Assembly: GCA_902779315.1 (NCBI GenBank)
Contig: CACZBC010000008.1
Span: forward strand, 1 to 49,632
From: an uncultured Bacteroidales bacterium
Lineage (GTDB): Bacteria > Bacteroidota > Bacteroidia > Bacteroidales > Bacteroidaceae
Reading direction: 5' to 3'
DNA: 49,632 nucleotides
In this document: positions 32,294 to 42,700 of the stretch, piece by piece
Position numbering within the stretch: the first letter of the stretch is position 1
Layout of the letters: each line of letters begins with the position of its first letter
Program-made: the position numbers and the translations under genes
Notes under the pieces: model-generated
The model's database searches: none
What the model saw: only the letters and a program-made list of their open reading frames with translations
What the model was told of the DNA's origin: nothing

Positions 32294-35200
32294 AGAATTT
32301 TCTTTCCGTTGACAATGCTAACGCCTTGAGGCATTCTGCCATTTGTCCCTTTAGTGCTAATCGTTTGGCCCAGTAAATTGTAAACTCCCTCATAGCCAGT
32401 CTCGTTCTTCGCACTCGATTTGTTGCCTTCCACAGCTTTAATCTTTGTTGGGATGGGGCGAATACCTTTCAGTCCGAAGTCGATATACTGACCTCCGCCT
32501 TTGTTTGTACATTCAATGGCAATGACATTCGTGTTGTCTGGGGTCAGAGCCTCCATGGCTTCTTGATTGATAGAGATATTCTTATAGGCAGTAAGGTATC
32601 CGCTCTCTTGGAATGCCAGGACTCCGTTGAAATAAACTGCCACATCCTCATCGTGGTGAATCCTTCCAACAAGGGCATCCATTTGCTCAGGCGTGAATCC
32701 TGTCAAGTCGAGGTGATAGCGGATTCGAATGACAGAACTGCTCCATGAGGTGTTCACATGGCTGCCAGGGGGATTGCTTGCTCCAAAGCCGGACAATCCG
32801 TCATTCCAGGAAGCATCGCTATAGTTCTGCTTAGTCCAATTCTTGTTTGTGGCAACGCTCGATGCAGTCTGGTATTTCCATACTTGAGGCTCTGTCTCGG
32901 CAGTTGGCAGAACATCGCACTCCTCATAGAAAAAGTTGTTCAATATGGTTTGAAGTTCGCTTGATGTGATGACCAGAACAGAACCTTCCTGTGCTTCTTC
33001 TGGCAGCGAGAGTTCATTCTCATCACAAGGATACCATTTGTTCTCGCTAGGATTACCGCTTCGACTCATTGTTTGTTGGTTTCGTTCAATTGAGTTGTAT
33101 AGAAGGAACCAACCTGATCCATCGAGGGCAGGGAAAGTTTGTGGCGCTCTATTCTTGGGTATCTGCGAGCTGAAGATGCGCTGAGGCTCTGAGAAACTCA
33201 TTCCTGAAGGCCTCAGTACAGGTGCTTGTATCTGGAGGAGGCTTCTGTCTGAATTGTAGAAGATGCCTGAATAGGTATCGCCTGTCTTTTCGAGATGAAA
33301 ATCGTAAACGGAATAGCTGGTGGAATAGAAAGTGCGGGGGGTGATGAAGCGCTTCCAGTCCTGAGTCGTCGTAAGGTAAATATTGTTTCTGTCATTACTC
33401 CTGGCACTCCAGTAAACAAAGAATCTGGATGAGGCCTCATCATAAATCCATTCTGGCGACTCTGCCTTACATATATCGGAAGTAGAGGGTTTCACTCGAA
33501 TATTTCCACTCTCTCCAGACTGCCAGTTGACAAGGTCTTCGCTCTGAAGATGGAAGAAACCAGGCTGGCTGTTATCCGCGTAGGCAGCTACAAGATGGAA
33601 TACATCTTTTCCGTCGATATTTACTCTGCGAACAAATGGAGCCAACATTTCCACATCAGCAAAATCACCTCCGAGGACACTTCTACCGCCATTGATAGTT
33701 TTCCATTTTGCACCATCCAAACTATAAGCATAGAGCAGTTTCTTGCTTGTTGGCAAGGTATAGGTGAGCAAATATGCTTTTCCGCTTGCGGTGTTGAATT
33801 CGGGCGCAGGAGTTCTGGCAGGCATGGGATCGACTTGCAACTCGGAGTTTGGAACATAGTTTCTTACTTTCAGTCCGCAGTCAATAAACTGACCGCCTGT
33901 AGTCTGCTTGCAATGGATGGCGATTACATTGTCCGAACCGTCCAACTTCAATGCCTGCAGTCCATCGGGAAGCAAGGGCCACGATTCGTACTTGGTGTTG
34001 TAGCCAGTCATCTTTGCTGCGAGAGTCCCATTGATGTAAATCTCGGCATCCTCATCGTGGAAGAGCCAAAGTCGAAGGTCAGGAAGTCGGCCCGTATCGA
34101 AGTTGTTGATTTTGAAACTGCGGCGCAACCAAATGTCGCTGCTGGACCATGATGTCCTTCCTCCTCCACCAAAGCCGGCATTGCCTGTCCTCCAGCCTGA
34201 AGCATCGAAATCAACGGCATACCAGTCAGCAGCTGGTTCCGTGGTTGTATATTTCCATTGAATGCTGGTGTTTTGGTCGCCAGCAGGAACTATCGTGGTC
34301 ATGTCCTTGTAGCGAGAATTGACAGTGCGCAGTATCTTGGCTTTCATCATTTCCTGCTGGGCAGGTGAAACCTTCAGGACTTTACGGTCGTAGGTTAGGA
34401 GGCCATTACATTCCTGTTCCACATCTGTAATTTGTGTGTAAACCGACATCCACAAGCCTTTCTCTTGCTGTAGTTCACCGAGACGATCTGTATAGCGGTC
34501 ATAGAGATTGGCGTATGTCTCAGCATCTTCAACAGTTGTATAGTTGACATCGGATCCTGCCCACATGTGGTCTTTGATAAAGAGGTTGATGCCGCCAAAC
34601 TCGCCACAAGAGGCAATGCGCTCATTAACAGGGTTGGTGGCAGCATTTGGGGAAGGGTAGGAGTGAACATCCAGAAAGTCACCCATCTCAACATCAGTCC
34701 ATCCTGTCACAGCGTGAACGAAGCGGCCTGGATCGTGATTGGCATTGATGACACTGTTGACGGCTCGCATGGTGTGTGCCATGCCGCTGCCGGCATGTTG
34801 TCCCCAGCCTTCGTTCCATACCACCCAAGCCCCAATGCATGGATGATGACGCGTAGCATCGATGAGGGCTTCATTCTCGCGATAGAAGTTCTGCATGGCA
34901 TATTCGAGGTTTCCAATTGCTCCGCTTCCGCAACCTGAAGGCATATCTTGCCAGACAATAAGTCCATTTTTGTCACACCAATCGAACCAAAGGTCGTTCT
35001 CAAGTTTGATGTGTTTGCGAACCATGTTCATGCCGAAATCTTTCATTACTTGCAAGTCATAGACCATTGCCTCGTAGGATGGGGGCGTGAGCAATCCATC
35101 GGGCCACCAACCTTGGTCGAGGGGGCCATAGAGATAGAGCGGCTTGTTGTTGAGCAAGACGCAAGGATGCCCGTCCACCATGCCTCTGGAGAACTTCCGC

Positions 35201-36150
35201 ATGCCAAAGTATCCACTCACCTTGTCCACCTCTTGTCCTTCTTCGTTTTTAAGGGTAATATCGAGATTGTAGAGGTTAGGTTCATCAGGGCTCCAAAGTT
35301 TAGCAGATGGAATGGAGAGCGTGAAAGTTTGCTCAGAGTCACCAGTCTGTTCGACGACAGAGTTGCTTCCGTCCTTAACCGTAAGTGTTACGGAGCAAGG
35401 TGCGGAAGTCTTCACCTTGATGGAAACTGTGGAGTTGTCAATATTGGGAATAGGTTCGTAACTTTCAATGTGAGTGGGGCTGACAGGCTCCAGCCAAACC
35501 GTTTGCCAAATGCCGCTATTGGGTGTGTACCAAATGCCGTTGGGTGAGACACTTTGCTTGCCGTTGGGTTGTCCGCCATCGGTCGGGTCCCAGACAGCTA
35601 CTTGCAGTTCTTGCTCGACTCCTTCATTCAGCAGAGATGTAATATCGAATGCGAAGGGAACAGAGCCTCCGTCGTGAGTGCCAGCCAGTTGTCCGTTCAC
35701 ATAAACATAGCAGCGCCAATCGACGGCACCAAAGTGCAGCAGGACGTTCTTGCCGCTGAAAGTCTCTGGCAACGAGAAGGTCTTGCGATACATGTGAGTC
35801 GCTCTCCTGTTCGAGGAGTAGCTCTTATCCATGATTCCCGAAAGGGCAGACTCGACGGGGAACGGTACAAGAATGGCTTTCGAGAAGGATGAAGCGCGAT
35901 TCTCGTAGTTGTAGTTGATGGAGGAACGCTTATAGTATTGCCAGATGCCATTCAGGTTCATCCAATCCTGCCTTTTCATGGAGGGCCGAGGATATTCCTG
36001 CCACACATTATCAGCAGTCAGTTGCTCGCCCCAAACTGTCATGACTGGGGCAGTCTGCTTAGTCCATGTACTTTGTGCACAAGCATTGTCTGCAAGGGTT
36101 AACATGATGGCAGCGATTGCTATCAATCTGTGGCGGAATATGTTTCTCAT
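32287..36150 (-). CDS. Secreted GH2-type glycosidase fused to a GH43-like propeller
   Basis: A 1287-aa protein with a signal peptide (MRNIFRHRLIAIAAIMLTLA...CAQ). Residues 50-320 carry the GH2 sugar-binding and Ig-like domains (GIWQTVWLEP at 213-222). Residues 325-600 form the TIM barrel with acid/base Glu447 (WNEGWGQ) and nucleophile Glu517 (SCGEFGG). A jelly-roll-like module follows (about 630-765), then a GH43/sialidase-like five-blade region (about 785-1050), then a second copy of the jelly-roll module (about 1090-1235). The tail is GVYNLLGQTIS... MPQGVSIVNGKKILY. The start at 36150 is chosen because the frame extension to 36408 lies over the upstream TPR gene. Likely beta-galactosidase or glucuronidase class; the substrate is open. 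Confidence 0.85.
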   Translation of the reverse strand: MRNIFRHRLIAIAAIMLTLADNACAQSTWTKQTAPVMTVWGEQLTADNVWQEYPRPSMKRQDWMNLNGIWQYYKRSSINYNYENRASSFSKAILVPFPVESALSGIMDKSYSSNRRATHMYRKTFSLPETFSGKNVLLHFGAVDWRCYVYVNGQLAGTHDGGSVPFAFDITSLLNEGVEQELQVAVWDPTDGGQPNGKQSVSPNGIWYTPNSGIWQTVWLEPVSPTHIESYEPIPNIDNSTVSIKVKTSAPCSVTLTVKDGSNSVVEQTGDSEQTFTLSIPSAKLWSPDEPNLYNLDITLKNEEGQEVDKVSGYFGMRKFSRGMVDGHPCVLLNNKPLYLYGPLDQGWWPDGLLTPPSYEAMVYDLQVMKDFGMNMVRKHIKLENDLWFDWCDKNGLIVWQDMPSGCGSGAIGNLEYAMQNFYRENEALIDATRHHPCIGAWVVWNEGWGQHAGSGMAHTMRAVNSVINANHDPGRFVHAVTGWTDVEMGDFLDVHSYPSPNAATNPVNERIASCGEFGGINLFIKDHMWAGSDVNYTTVEDAETYANLYDRYTDRLGELQQEKGLWMSVYTQITDVEQECNGLLTYDRKVLKVSPAQQEMMKAKILRTVNSRYKDMTTIVPAGDQNTSIQWKYTTTEPAADWYAVDFDASGWRTGNAGFGGGGRTSWSSSDIWLRRSFKINNFDTGRLPDLRLWLFHDEDAEIYINGTLAAKMTGYNTKYESWPLLPDGLQALKLDGSDNVIAIHCKQTTGGQFIDCGLKVRNYVPNSELQVDPMPARTPAPEFNTASGKAYLLTYTLPTSKKLLYAYSLDGAKWKTINGGRSVLGGDFADVEMLAPFVRRVNIDGKDVFHLVAAYADNSQPGFFHLQSEDLVNWQSGESGNIRVKPSTSDICKAESPEWIYDEASSRFFVYWSARSNDRNNIYLTTTQDWKRFITPRTFYSTSYSVYDFHLEKTGDTYSGIFYNSDRSLLQIQAPVLRPSGMSFSEPQRIFSSQIPKNRAPQTFPALDGSGWFLLYNSIERNQQTMSRSGNPSENKWYPCDENELSLPEEAQEGSVLVITSSELQTILNNFFYEECDVLPTAETEPQVWKYQTASSVATNKNWTKQNYSDASWNDGLSGFGASNPPGSHVNTSWSSSVIRIRYHLDLTGFTPEQMDALVGRIHHDEDVAVYFNGVLAFQESGYLTAYKNISINQEAMEALTPDNTNVIAIECTNKGGGQYIDFGLKGIRPIPTKIKAVEGNKSSAKNETGYEGVYNLLGQTISTKGTNGRMPQGVSIVNGKKILY

Positions 36151-36163
36151 ATTATCTGGTGTT

Positions 36164-37624
36164 TTAGCTTGTTCGTACATCAGGGAAGGAGCCGTGAACT
36201 TCCTTATAGGCATAGGCATAGTAGTCTTCCGGAGCAATGTCAGGGAAACGATCACGGAAGAGAAGTTGGGTTGCATCACGGTCGCAAGAGGGTGCCAACT
36301 TAAGGTATGTGAGGAAGTTTTCCATGTCGTTCTTGCGAAGATAACAGTTCGCGAGATAAGGGACAACGAACTTGCCTTCCTCAGTTCCATAGATGGTCCA
36401 GACATCATCGAGAAGGTCGATGGCTACGTCATTGTAGCCTGCATTGCTGTAAGAGAGTGCAATGTTGAAGAGTGTGTCACCCTTCTCAGGACTTTTTTCC
36501 AAGGCTATTGCGAAATGATCTTCGGCGAGCTTGGTCTGCTTGCCTTGCAGATAAATGTCCCCCTCAGTCATATAGCACTTCCAGAGCATCGTTTCGTCTG
36601 TATATTTCTTTGCTTCCTCTGCGAGATTTATTGCTTCGGAAATCCTATCTTGACGACTCAAAGCAAAGGCTTTCAACTGAAGAATTTGCGACAATGCTGC
36701 TTCTCTGTCAGGCAGTTTTCGTGTATACTTCTCCGCTTTCTCGAGTAAAGGCAGGAGTTCTTTGAAGCGTTCTTCGCTACAATAACATAGTGCAAGCGAA
36801 AGTTGAACGTTGAGATCTTCGGGTTGCGACTCGAGATATTTCTTGTAATACTCAATTGCTTCGGTCATCGGACCTTCGTGCATATGGGCATTTGCCTTCA
36901 TCAAGAGGGCTGTATTGTCTTGCGGATTGATAGCGAGAGAAAAGTCGGCAGCTTCGAGACCCTCTGAAAACTTTTCGAGTGCGATACATGTCTCGGCCAA
37001 AAGATTCCATGCTTCGGAGTTGTAGGGCTCTTCGTCGAGAATCTTTTTCAGCAGGATGTAGGCATCCTCATAGTCGTCGAGTCCCATCTTTATCTCTGCC
37101 TCCATGATGGGCAAACGCGGATGAGTAGGGTAGTTGTCCTTGAGTTGTTCCAGCCATTCCTGTGCCAATTCCCACTTGTCGTAATCCATGAAGATGGAGA
37201 CACAATCGTAGAGATAGGTGTCGAGGCAGTCCTGCATTAGCGACATCTGCTCAAAGAGGAAATCGGATGCCTTGTCAGGTTGTCCTTCTTTGATGAGGAG
37301 TTCGGCTCGGATATAGATGACTTCCTGATCGTCTTGCTCGGTAATGGCGTCGATTATGCTGCGGGCTTCGTCAAGTTCTCCGTAGAACATCCGCTGTCGG
37401 GCAAGGAAGATTTGCGGATCCACGCTGTCCGGATGCATGTCGATGGCAGCCTGAATGGCTCGATTTGCCTTGGCATCCTGCTTGCCTGTCATGTAGTATT
37501 CGGCAATGTCTGTCAGTTCATCTGCCTCCATATAGGGCGTTTGCCCTTCGGAGATTGCCTTTTCATAACGATGAAGCAACCTCAGAAAATGCCGAGACTG
37601 ATAGTATTTGTTGCTTTCTTCCAT
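36164..37624 (-). CDS. Tetratricopeptide-repeat protein
   Basis: A 486-aa cytoplasmic protein made of tandem 34-residue TPR helices (for example AWNLLAETCIALEKFSEGLE, ALLMKANAHMHEGPMTEAIE and TLFNIALSYSNAGYNDVAID). No catalytic domain or signal peptide. TPR proteins act as scaffolds; the partner is unknown. The ATG at 37624 is chosen; four codons upstream the frame begins only with TTG. Conserved position downstream of glnS (57 nt) and 13 nt upstream of the GH2 chimera on the same strand, so the three may share a transcript even though their roles differ. Confidence 0.83.
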   Translation of the reverse strand: MEESNKYYQSRHFLRLLHRYEKAISEGQTPYMEADELTDIAEYYMTGKQDAKANRAIQAAIDMHPDSVDPQIFLARQRMFYGELDEARSIIDAITEQDDQEVIYIRAELLIKEGQPDKASDFLFEQMSLMQDCLDTYLYDCVSIFMDYDKWELAQEWLEQLKDNYPTHPRLPIMEAEIKMGLDDYEDAYILLKKILDEEPYNSEAWNLLAETCIALEKFSEGLEAADFSLAINPQDNTALLMKANAHMHEGPMTEAIEYYKKYLESQPEDLNVQLSLALCYCSEERFKELLPLLEKAEKYTRKLPDREAALSQILQLKAFALSRQDRISEAINLAEEAKKYTDETMLWKCYMTEGDIYLQGKQTKLAEDHFAIALEKSPEKGDTLFNIALSYSNAGYNDVAIDLLDDVWTIYGTEEGKFVVPYLANCYLRKNDMENFLTYLKLAPSCDRDATQLLFRDRFPDIAPEDYYAYAYKEVHGSFPDVRTS

Positions 37625-37681
37625 TGCCTTAATCAATAAATTACCCTAGTCAAGTTGAGCGATTTGGGCTGTGAAATCGAC

Positions 37682-39430
37682 TCACTTCTTTGCCCAAGTA
37701 TCTTTCAGACCCACAGTCTTGTTGAAGACGAGGTGTTCTGGAGTGCTTTCTGTATCGACGTTGAAGTAGCCGATTCGCTGGAACTGGAGGTAGGAGAGGG
37801 GTTTCATTGTGGCTGCGAACTCCTCGATGTAACAGTCTTTGAGGACTGTCAAGCTGTCTGGATTGATGATTTGCTTCATAGCCGTTACTGCGTCACAGTC
37901 CTGAGCTTCGCGAATTGCTGCGAGTTCATCACGAGGGTTCTCCACCTTCCAAAGCCTGTCGTAGAGGCGAACTTCGGCTTTGACGGCATGCTGGCAGCTT
38001 ACCCAATGAAGGGTTTTTCCCTTGATCTTGCGGTCTGCTCCAGGCATTCCACTACGCGTATCCGGGTCGTAAGTGCATTGAATCTCCGTAATGTTTCCAT
38101 CGGCATCCTTCGTGCAACCTGTACACATTATTATATATGCGTTCTTCAGGCGCACTTCCTTACCTGGAGCGAGACGCATGAATTTCTTCTCAGCCTCTTC
38201 CTGGAAGTCCTCGCGCTCAATCCAAATCTCACGACTGAAGGCAACCTTGTGGGTTCCATCTGCCTCATTTTCAGGGTTGTTGATGGCGGTAAGTTCCTCG
38301 ACTTGACCTTCCGGATAGTTCGTGATGACGACCTTGACGGGGTTGAGGACTGCGCTCACTCGAATGGCGCGACTGTTGAGGTCCTCGCGAACGGCACTTT
38401 CCAGGAGCGCCATCTCGTTGAGGGCATCGAAGGTGGTGTAGCCTATCTTCTTGATGAAACCACGGATGCTTTCAGGACTATAGCCGCGACGACGGAAACC
38501 GCATATGGTCGGCATTCGAGGGTCGTCCCATCCACTCACGAGACCTTCCTTGACGAGAGCCAAGAGGTTGCGTTTGCTCATGAGTGTGTAGCTGAGGTTC
38601 AGCTTGTTGAATTCTGTTTGGCGAGGGCGATTGTCCTCGATGTTGTCAGTTTCGCCCTTGTATTCCTTCATCCAAGTTACGAAGAGGTCGTAGAGGGGAC
38701 GATGTTCCACGAATTCAAGCGTGCAAAGACTGTGCGTCACTCCCTCCAAGTAGTCGCTCTGACCGTGGGTGAAGTCGTACATCGGATAGGCGTTCCACTT
38801 GTTGCCGGTTCGGATGTGAGGGATGTTCATGACGCGATAGAGCAGGGGATCGCGGAAGAGCATGTTGGGGTGAGCCATATCGATTTTGGCACGAAGAACG
38901 AGTGTTCCAGGAACGGCTTCGCCACTATTCATGAAGCGGAAAAGCTTGAGGCTCTCCTCAGCAGGACGGTCGCGGAAAGGACTGTTGGTGCCTGCCTTCG
39001 TGGTCGTTCCCTTTTGTTGGGCAATCACTTCAGCACTTTGCTCGTCAACATAAGCACGTCCCTGCATGATGAGCCACTCGGCAAAATCCCAAAGTTCCTG
39101 GAAGTAATCGCTCGCGTAGTACACGTTATTCCATTGGAAACCAAGCCATTGTATGTCGTGCTCTATGCTTTCGATGTACTCGGTGTCTTCCTTCGTTGGG
39201 TTCGTATCGTCGAAGCGGAGGTTGCATTTGCCGCCATATTGCTCGGCGATGCCGAAGTCGAGGGCAATCGCTTTTGCGTGTCCGATGTGGAGGTAGCCGT
39301 TAGGTTCGGGTGGGAAGCGCGTCTGAATGCGTCCTCCATTACGGCCTTCCGCCAAATCATTCTCAACCTTCTGCTCTATGAAATTGAGGCTCTTCTTCTC
39401 CTCAACGTTGTCTGTAACGTTCTCTGTCAT
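37682..39430 (-). CDS. glnS: Glutamine-tRNA ligase
   Basis: A 582-aa class I aminoacyl-tRNA synthetase that charges tRNA-Gln directly. The HIGH motif is HIGH at 48-51 (GYLHIGHAKA); the second signature appears as LMSKRNL (KMSKS equivalent, about residue 280). FPPEPNGYLHIGH and DDTNPTKEDTEY are GlnRS hallmarks that separate it from GluRS. The C-terminal anticodon-binding barrel is complete. Promoter -7 box at 39464-39471. A longer open frame lies antisense (37655-39484) and is judged a shadow. Confidence 0.97.
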   Translation of the reverse strand: MTENVTDNVEEKKSLNFIEQKVENDLAEGRNGGRIQTRFPPEPNGYLHIGHAKAIALDFGIAEQYGGKCNLRFDDTNPTKEDTEYIESIEHDIQWLGFQWNNVYYASDYFQELWDFAEWLIMQGRAYVDEQSAEVIAQQKGTTTKAGTNSPFRDRPAEESLKLFRFMNSGEAVPGTLVLRAKIDMAHPNMLFRDPLLYRVMNIPHIRTGNKWNAYPMYDFTHGQSDYLEGVTHSLCTLEFVEHRPLYDLFVTWMKEYKGETDNIEDNRPRQTEFNKLNLSYTLMSKRNLLALVKEGLVSGWDDPRMPTICGFRRRGYSPESIRGFIKKIGYTTFDALNEMALLESAVREDLNSRAIRVSAVLNPVKVVITNYPEGQVEELTAINNPENEADGTHKVAFSREIWIEREDFQEEAEKKFMRLAPGKEVRLKNAYIIMCTGCTKDADGNITEIQCTYDPDTRSGMPGADRKIKGKTLHWVSCQHAVKAEVRLYDRLWKVENPRDELAAIREAQDCDAVTAMKQIINPDSLTVLKDCYIEEFAATMKPLSYLQFQRIGYFNVDTESTPEHLVFNKTVGLKDTWAKK

Positions 39431-39463
39431 ACCAGTTCTGTTTTTTATTCTTTACTAAAATGC

Positions 39464-39471
39464 AAAGATAA
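39464..39471 (-). promoter_or_regulatory. -7 box of glnS
   Basis: TATCTTTG on the minus strand, 33 nt before the glnS ATG; no clear -33 TTTG. Confidence 0.58.
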
Positions 39472-39592
39472 GGTAAAATTATAAAATAGAGGGCAAGCGA
39501 GAGAAAAAAAGTTCCTTATTGTTTGGGAATGATATCTGGAGTGGTTTTTCTCCGCCTAAAATGGTGGGGCAGAAAAGATGGCGTGGGATGAT

Positions 39593-39724
39593 TCGAAACG
39601 TCACGTTTGATGTTTGCAATTTACTAGTGTGACGATGGCAAACATCTAGTGTGACGTTGGCGATTTACTAGTGTGACGTTTGCAATCATATAGTGTTACG
39701 TTTGTAATTTAACTGTGCCACGTT
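39593..39724 (-). repeat. 22-nt repeat array E (6 units, minus orientation)
   Basis: Six units of exactly 22 nt read on the minus strand, i.e. towards glnS (unit ends 39724, 39702, 39680, 39658, 39636, 39614). Cores are GTGGC, GTAAC, GTCAC, GTCAC, GTCAC and a decayed ATCAA. The middle units carry ACTAGTAAATCGCC, ACTAGATGTTTGCC and ACTAGTAAATTGCA, nearly the same as units of array C. The array lies in the 364-nt gap between the first C10 peptidase gene and glnS. Between it and the glnS -7 box lie about 120 nt in which I see nothing. Confidence 0.9.
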
Positions 39725-39732
39725 TGGAAACA

Positions 39733-39771
39733 CAAAAGCGTACCTCGAAGAAACTCGAAGTACGCCTTTGT
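39733..39771 (-). terminator. Terminator of the C10 peptidase operon
   Basis: On the minus strand CAAAGGCGTACTTCGAG and CTCGAGGTACGCTTTTG-like arms (plus 39735-39748 with 39755-39770) pair over about 14 bp, followed by TTTTGTGTTT. It lies 24 nt past the stop of the C10 peptidase gene. Confidence 0.7.
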
Positions 39772-39794
39772 CTGTCTGCTGCGAGAGAAGCGCT

Positions 39795-42700
39795 CTACCT
39801 CAGTATCTTCTTTCCGTTCATAACGTTTATGCCCTTGGCGGGTTTGCTAAGACGTTGACCTGAAAGGTTATAGATGCTTTCGTTGAAGTAAGCGTTGAGG
39901 TGCTTGATTCCAGTCGGGTCGTCGTAGAGATGAAGTGTCGCTTCTGCTTCGGCAGGAATGTGGAAGACGGCTCTAAAGCCACCCAACTCCTCTTCAGGAC
40001 CAAACGAAACGAGTGTGCCTTCAGCAGTAAGTTTGCGCAGTTCTATCGAGAAAATATCCGAGTTCAAACGCTCGTATGAGCCACGGAAACGGGCTCCGGA
40101 CTTATTGATGAACCCTGCTTGAGCGTCTGCCTTACGGATGAGGATATCCGACAGAACGATATCTTCGGAAACGGCATTGGGAACGTAAACCACGTAAGGC
40201 TGTCCTGCAACAATCGAATCGACTATGCAGAAGTCGAGTTCGCCTTCCACAAAACCGCAGAACTCGTAAGCCTTTGTGCCTTCTCCAAAGGTTTCTTCTA
40301 TATTATTGACTTGGAAAGGAAGGCAAATCGTGTTCCAACCAGCCTCGAAAGTGCGCTTCAGAGTGAGCTCGTCATACATGTTAGCTTCGATGTTGACGTT
40401 CTCGGCCATCTCGTCGAGCACCAGTTTTCGTGTGGGGGAGGCAGGTATCTCAGGCAACGGAATGCTGTCTGGAATCGACTCTCCCACAAAGTTTGTGGTA
40501 AAGTAGGAAGCCATTGCAGGTATCGCTTTCAGCGAGGTTGTGTACTCGAAGGCAGTCCCTTCAGCATTCATGACGTAGCAATCTTTCAGTTTTGGCGAGA
40601 AGGTGTTGCCGTGGAACCTGTAGTTTGGCGAAGTCACAACCATCTTGTCTGTTCCAGTCTTAAAGAAAGGAACGTTGTTTGAACGGAAGACGATAGAACG
40701 TCCGGCCATCTTGGCGTCACCAGCAATAATGTAAGGATTGCCGGCTCGCAACACTTTGGCAGGCTCAAAGATGGCTTCACCATTGCCTCCTTCTTCAGCA
40801 AACTCGTATATCCAGAAGTGATTGAGCGTGTCGTCAAGCTCAACAGGAATGTCATCCAGGAAGATGGAGTCAGCCTGGAAAGGCATAGTGAATGCGTGCC
40901 AACCAGTGCCAGTTTCTGTCTCTTCGAAGGTGTAGGTGAAGGATGCGCTGTCTGCATCGAAGCTTACAGGAATGTAGTACGGCTCGTCATTAACCAAGTC
41001 AATACGGTCTGCATGGTTGCCCTTCACCACATTATATTCGTCGAGAGTGGCAGGAATGTCCATGCTTGGAGCAAATGCATAAATGGTGTTGGTGTGATAT
41101 CTGTTTGGTGTCAAACGATTTATCTTGTTGCAATTTGCATAGAAACCACAAGCCGTTGTACCTACAGCAATGTTCGAACTGTATGCTTTGCCGGTGATGG
41201 TTCCGTCTGATTTCCAAGTCAAAACGCCGGCTTTCATTTCCCATCGATGGTCCCAAAGTCCTCCATTGCTGAGGTTGCCACCCTGACTGACATAGTAAGC
41301 GGGAAGTCGATAGTAATAACCCTCGCTAAGATTGTCGAACTCGAAATCTAAAATTGCAGTCTTTCCGGCAAGAATGTCGACATAATACGTCCTGCTTGAA
41401 CTGCTGTATGCAGTATTGTTACCGACTTTCTGACTCCATAACTGCAACTTTATATTGCCGTGAAAGTCTTTCGAGCCATTGTTCTTGATGCTTACTTTGC
41501 CTACAAGTTGTTTGCCATAAGCAATGCCGTTAACAAGATTGCTGATGGTATAGGAAGAGACTGAAAGGTTAGCCTTAACGGCTTCTGCTTCTGTAATGAC
41601 TTCTATAGTGCCTTCTCCTATAACGTTATTGCCTTTGTCGTCTGTAGCAAACCATAGGTTGTAAGTGCCTGTCGTGTCAGGAGTGAAGAAGTAGGACACA
41701 TCGACAGTCTCGCCAGAACGAACGGAAACCATCGACTTGCTTTCGGTATAGACCTTGTTTTGAGTTTTGCTGGCGAGAAGGTAAACAGTCCTGAAGTACT
41801 CCTTGCCATCGTTGCGGAACGTCACCTTCACTTCCTGTTCTTTCTTTTGAATGCGTGTGCCGGGGAAAACAATCGTGTCAATACTGATGATTTCAGTTGT
41901 GGGATAGCGCAAATTCATGCTTATTTCGCCTAAACTATCAACAACTGCCTCAATATACTGACCTGTCATCATGTTATATGCCGGATGCCATACATCGCTT
42001 GTTCTCAGTTTGCTTGCAGGGGAAAGCTTGTATGTTCCTTCAGGCAGCTTCCCTTTCAGGGTGAATGTTTTGGATTGAGAAGCGTTGTTGGCTAAGGATG
42101 ATATGTTTTGTACTGTGCTAGCCGGGACAAGACGTCCGTCTTCTCCGATTGTGACGATAGCTACATTATAAGGGCCTGTAGTATGTGTTTTATTGGTATA
42201 CACAGCTTTGACGGATGAGCCGACTATGCTGACGTCACTGATGTTGAGATGTGTGTCAATCTTTTCCCTAGGCAATCGAAGGCCAAATAGTGCACCTTGG
42301 CTCATGCTGTAACCGTCGCTGCTGCTGCTGGCTCCAATGCCGGAATTGTCGCCAGGATTGAGGATGCTTACCAAGAACCAGCCGTTGCTGCCGCCTCCCC
42401 AACCCCAATTGACATGGAAGAGGTTCTCACCATCGAATCCGTCAAGCACGAAAGCGTGTCCGCCACCCGAGGAATGGCCTGCATAAAGGACTGGATAGCC
42501 TGCGTCTATTTCACCGTATATCCTGTCGAACCAGTCATCGATAGTGAAGTCACCACGTCCTCCCCAATATGCACAATTGTCGAAGCCGAAATAGTTGACG
42601 AACACATCGCGCGACCTTGAGGTAGAAGCGCCAGATGAAGCACCATAGCCCATCTTGACGGACTGACCCATGTAGAGCATCAGGTTGGCAACTGCAGTAT

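Noticed and set aside
36151-36408. 5' extension of the GH2 frame
   Set aside because: Overlaps the end of the TPR gene and precedes the signal peptide; start at 36150 fits the secreted family.
37625-37636. Upstream start of the TPR protein
   Set aside because: The codon there is TTG; the ATG four codons later is the better start.
37655-39484. 609-codon plus-strand open frame antisense to glnS
   Set aside because: It lies over glnS, which has all class I synthetase motifs; the antisense protein is Val/Glu-rich with no family resemblance and no promoter or RBS.
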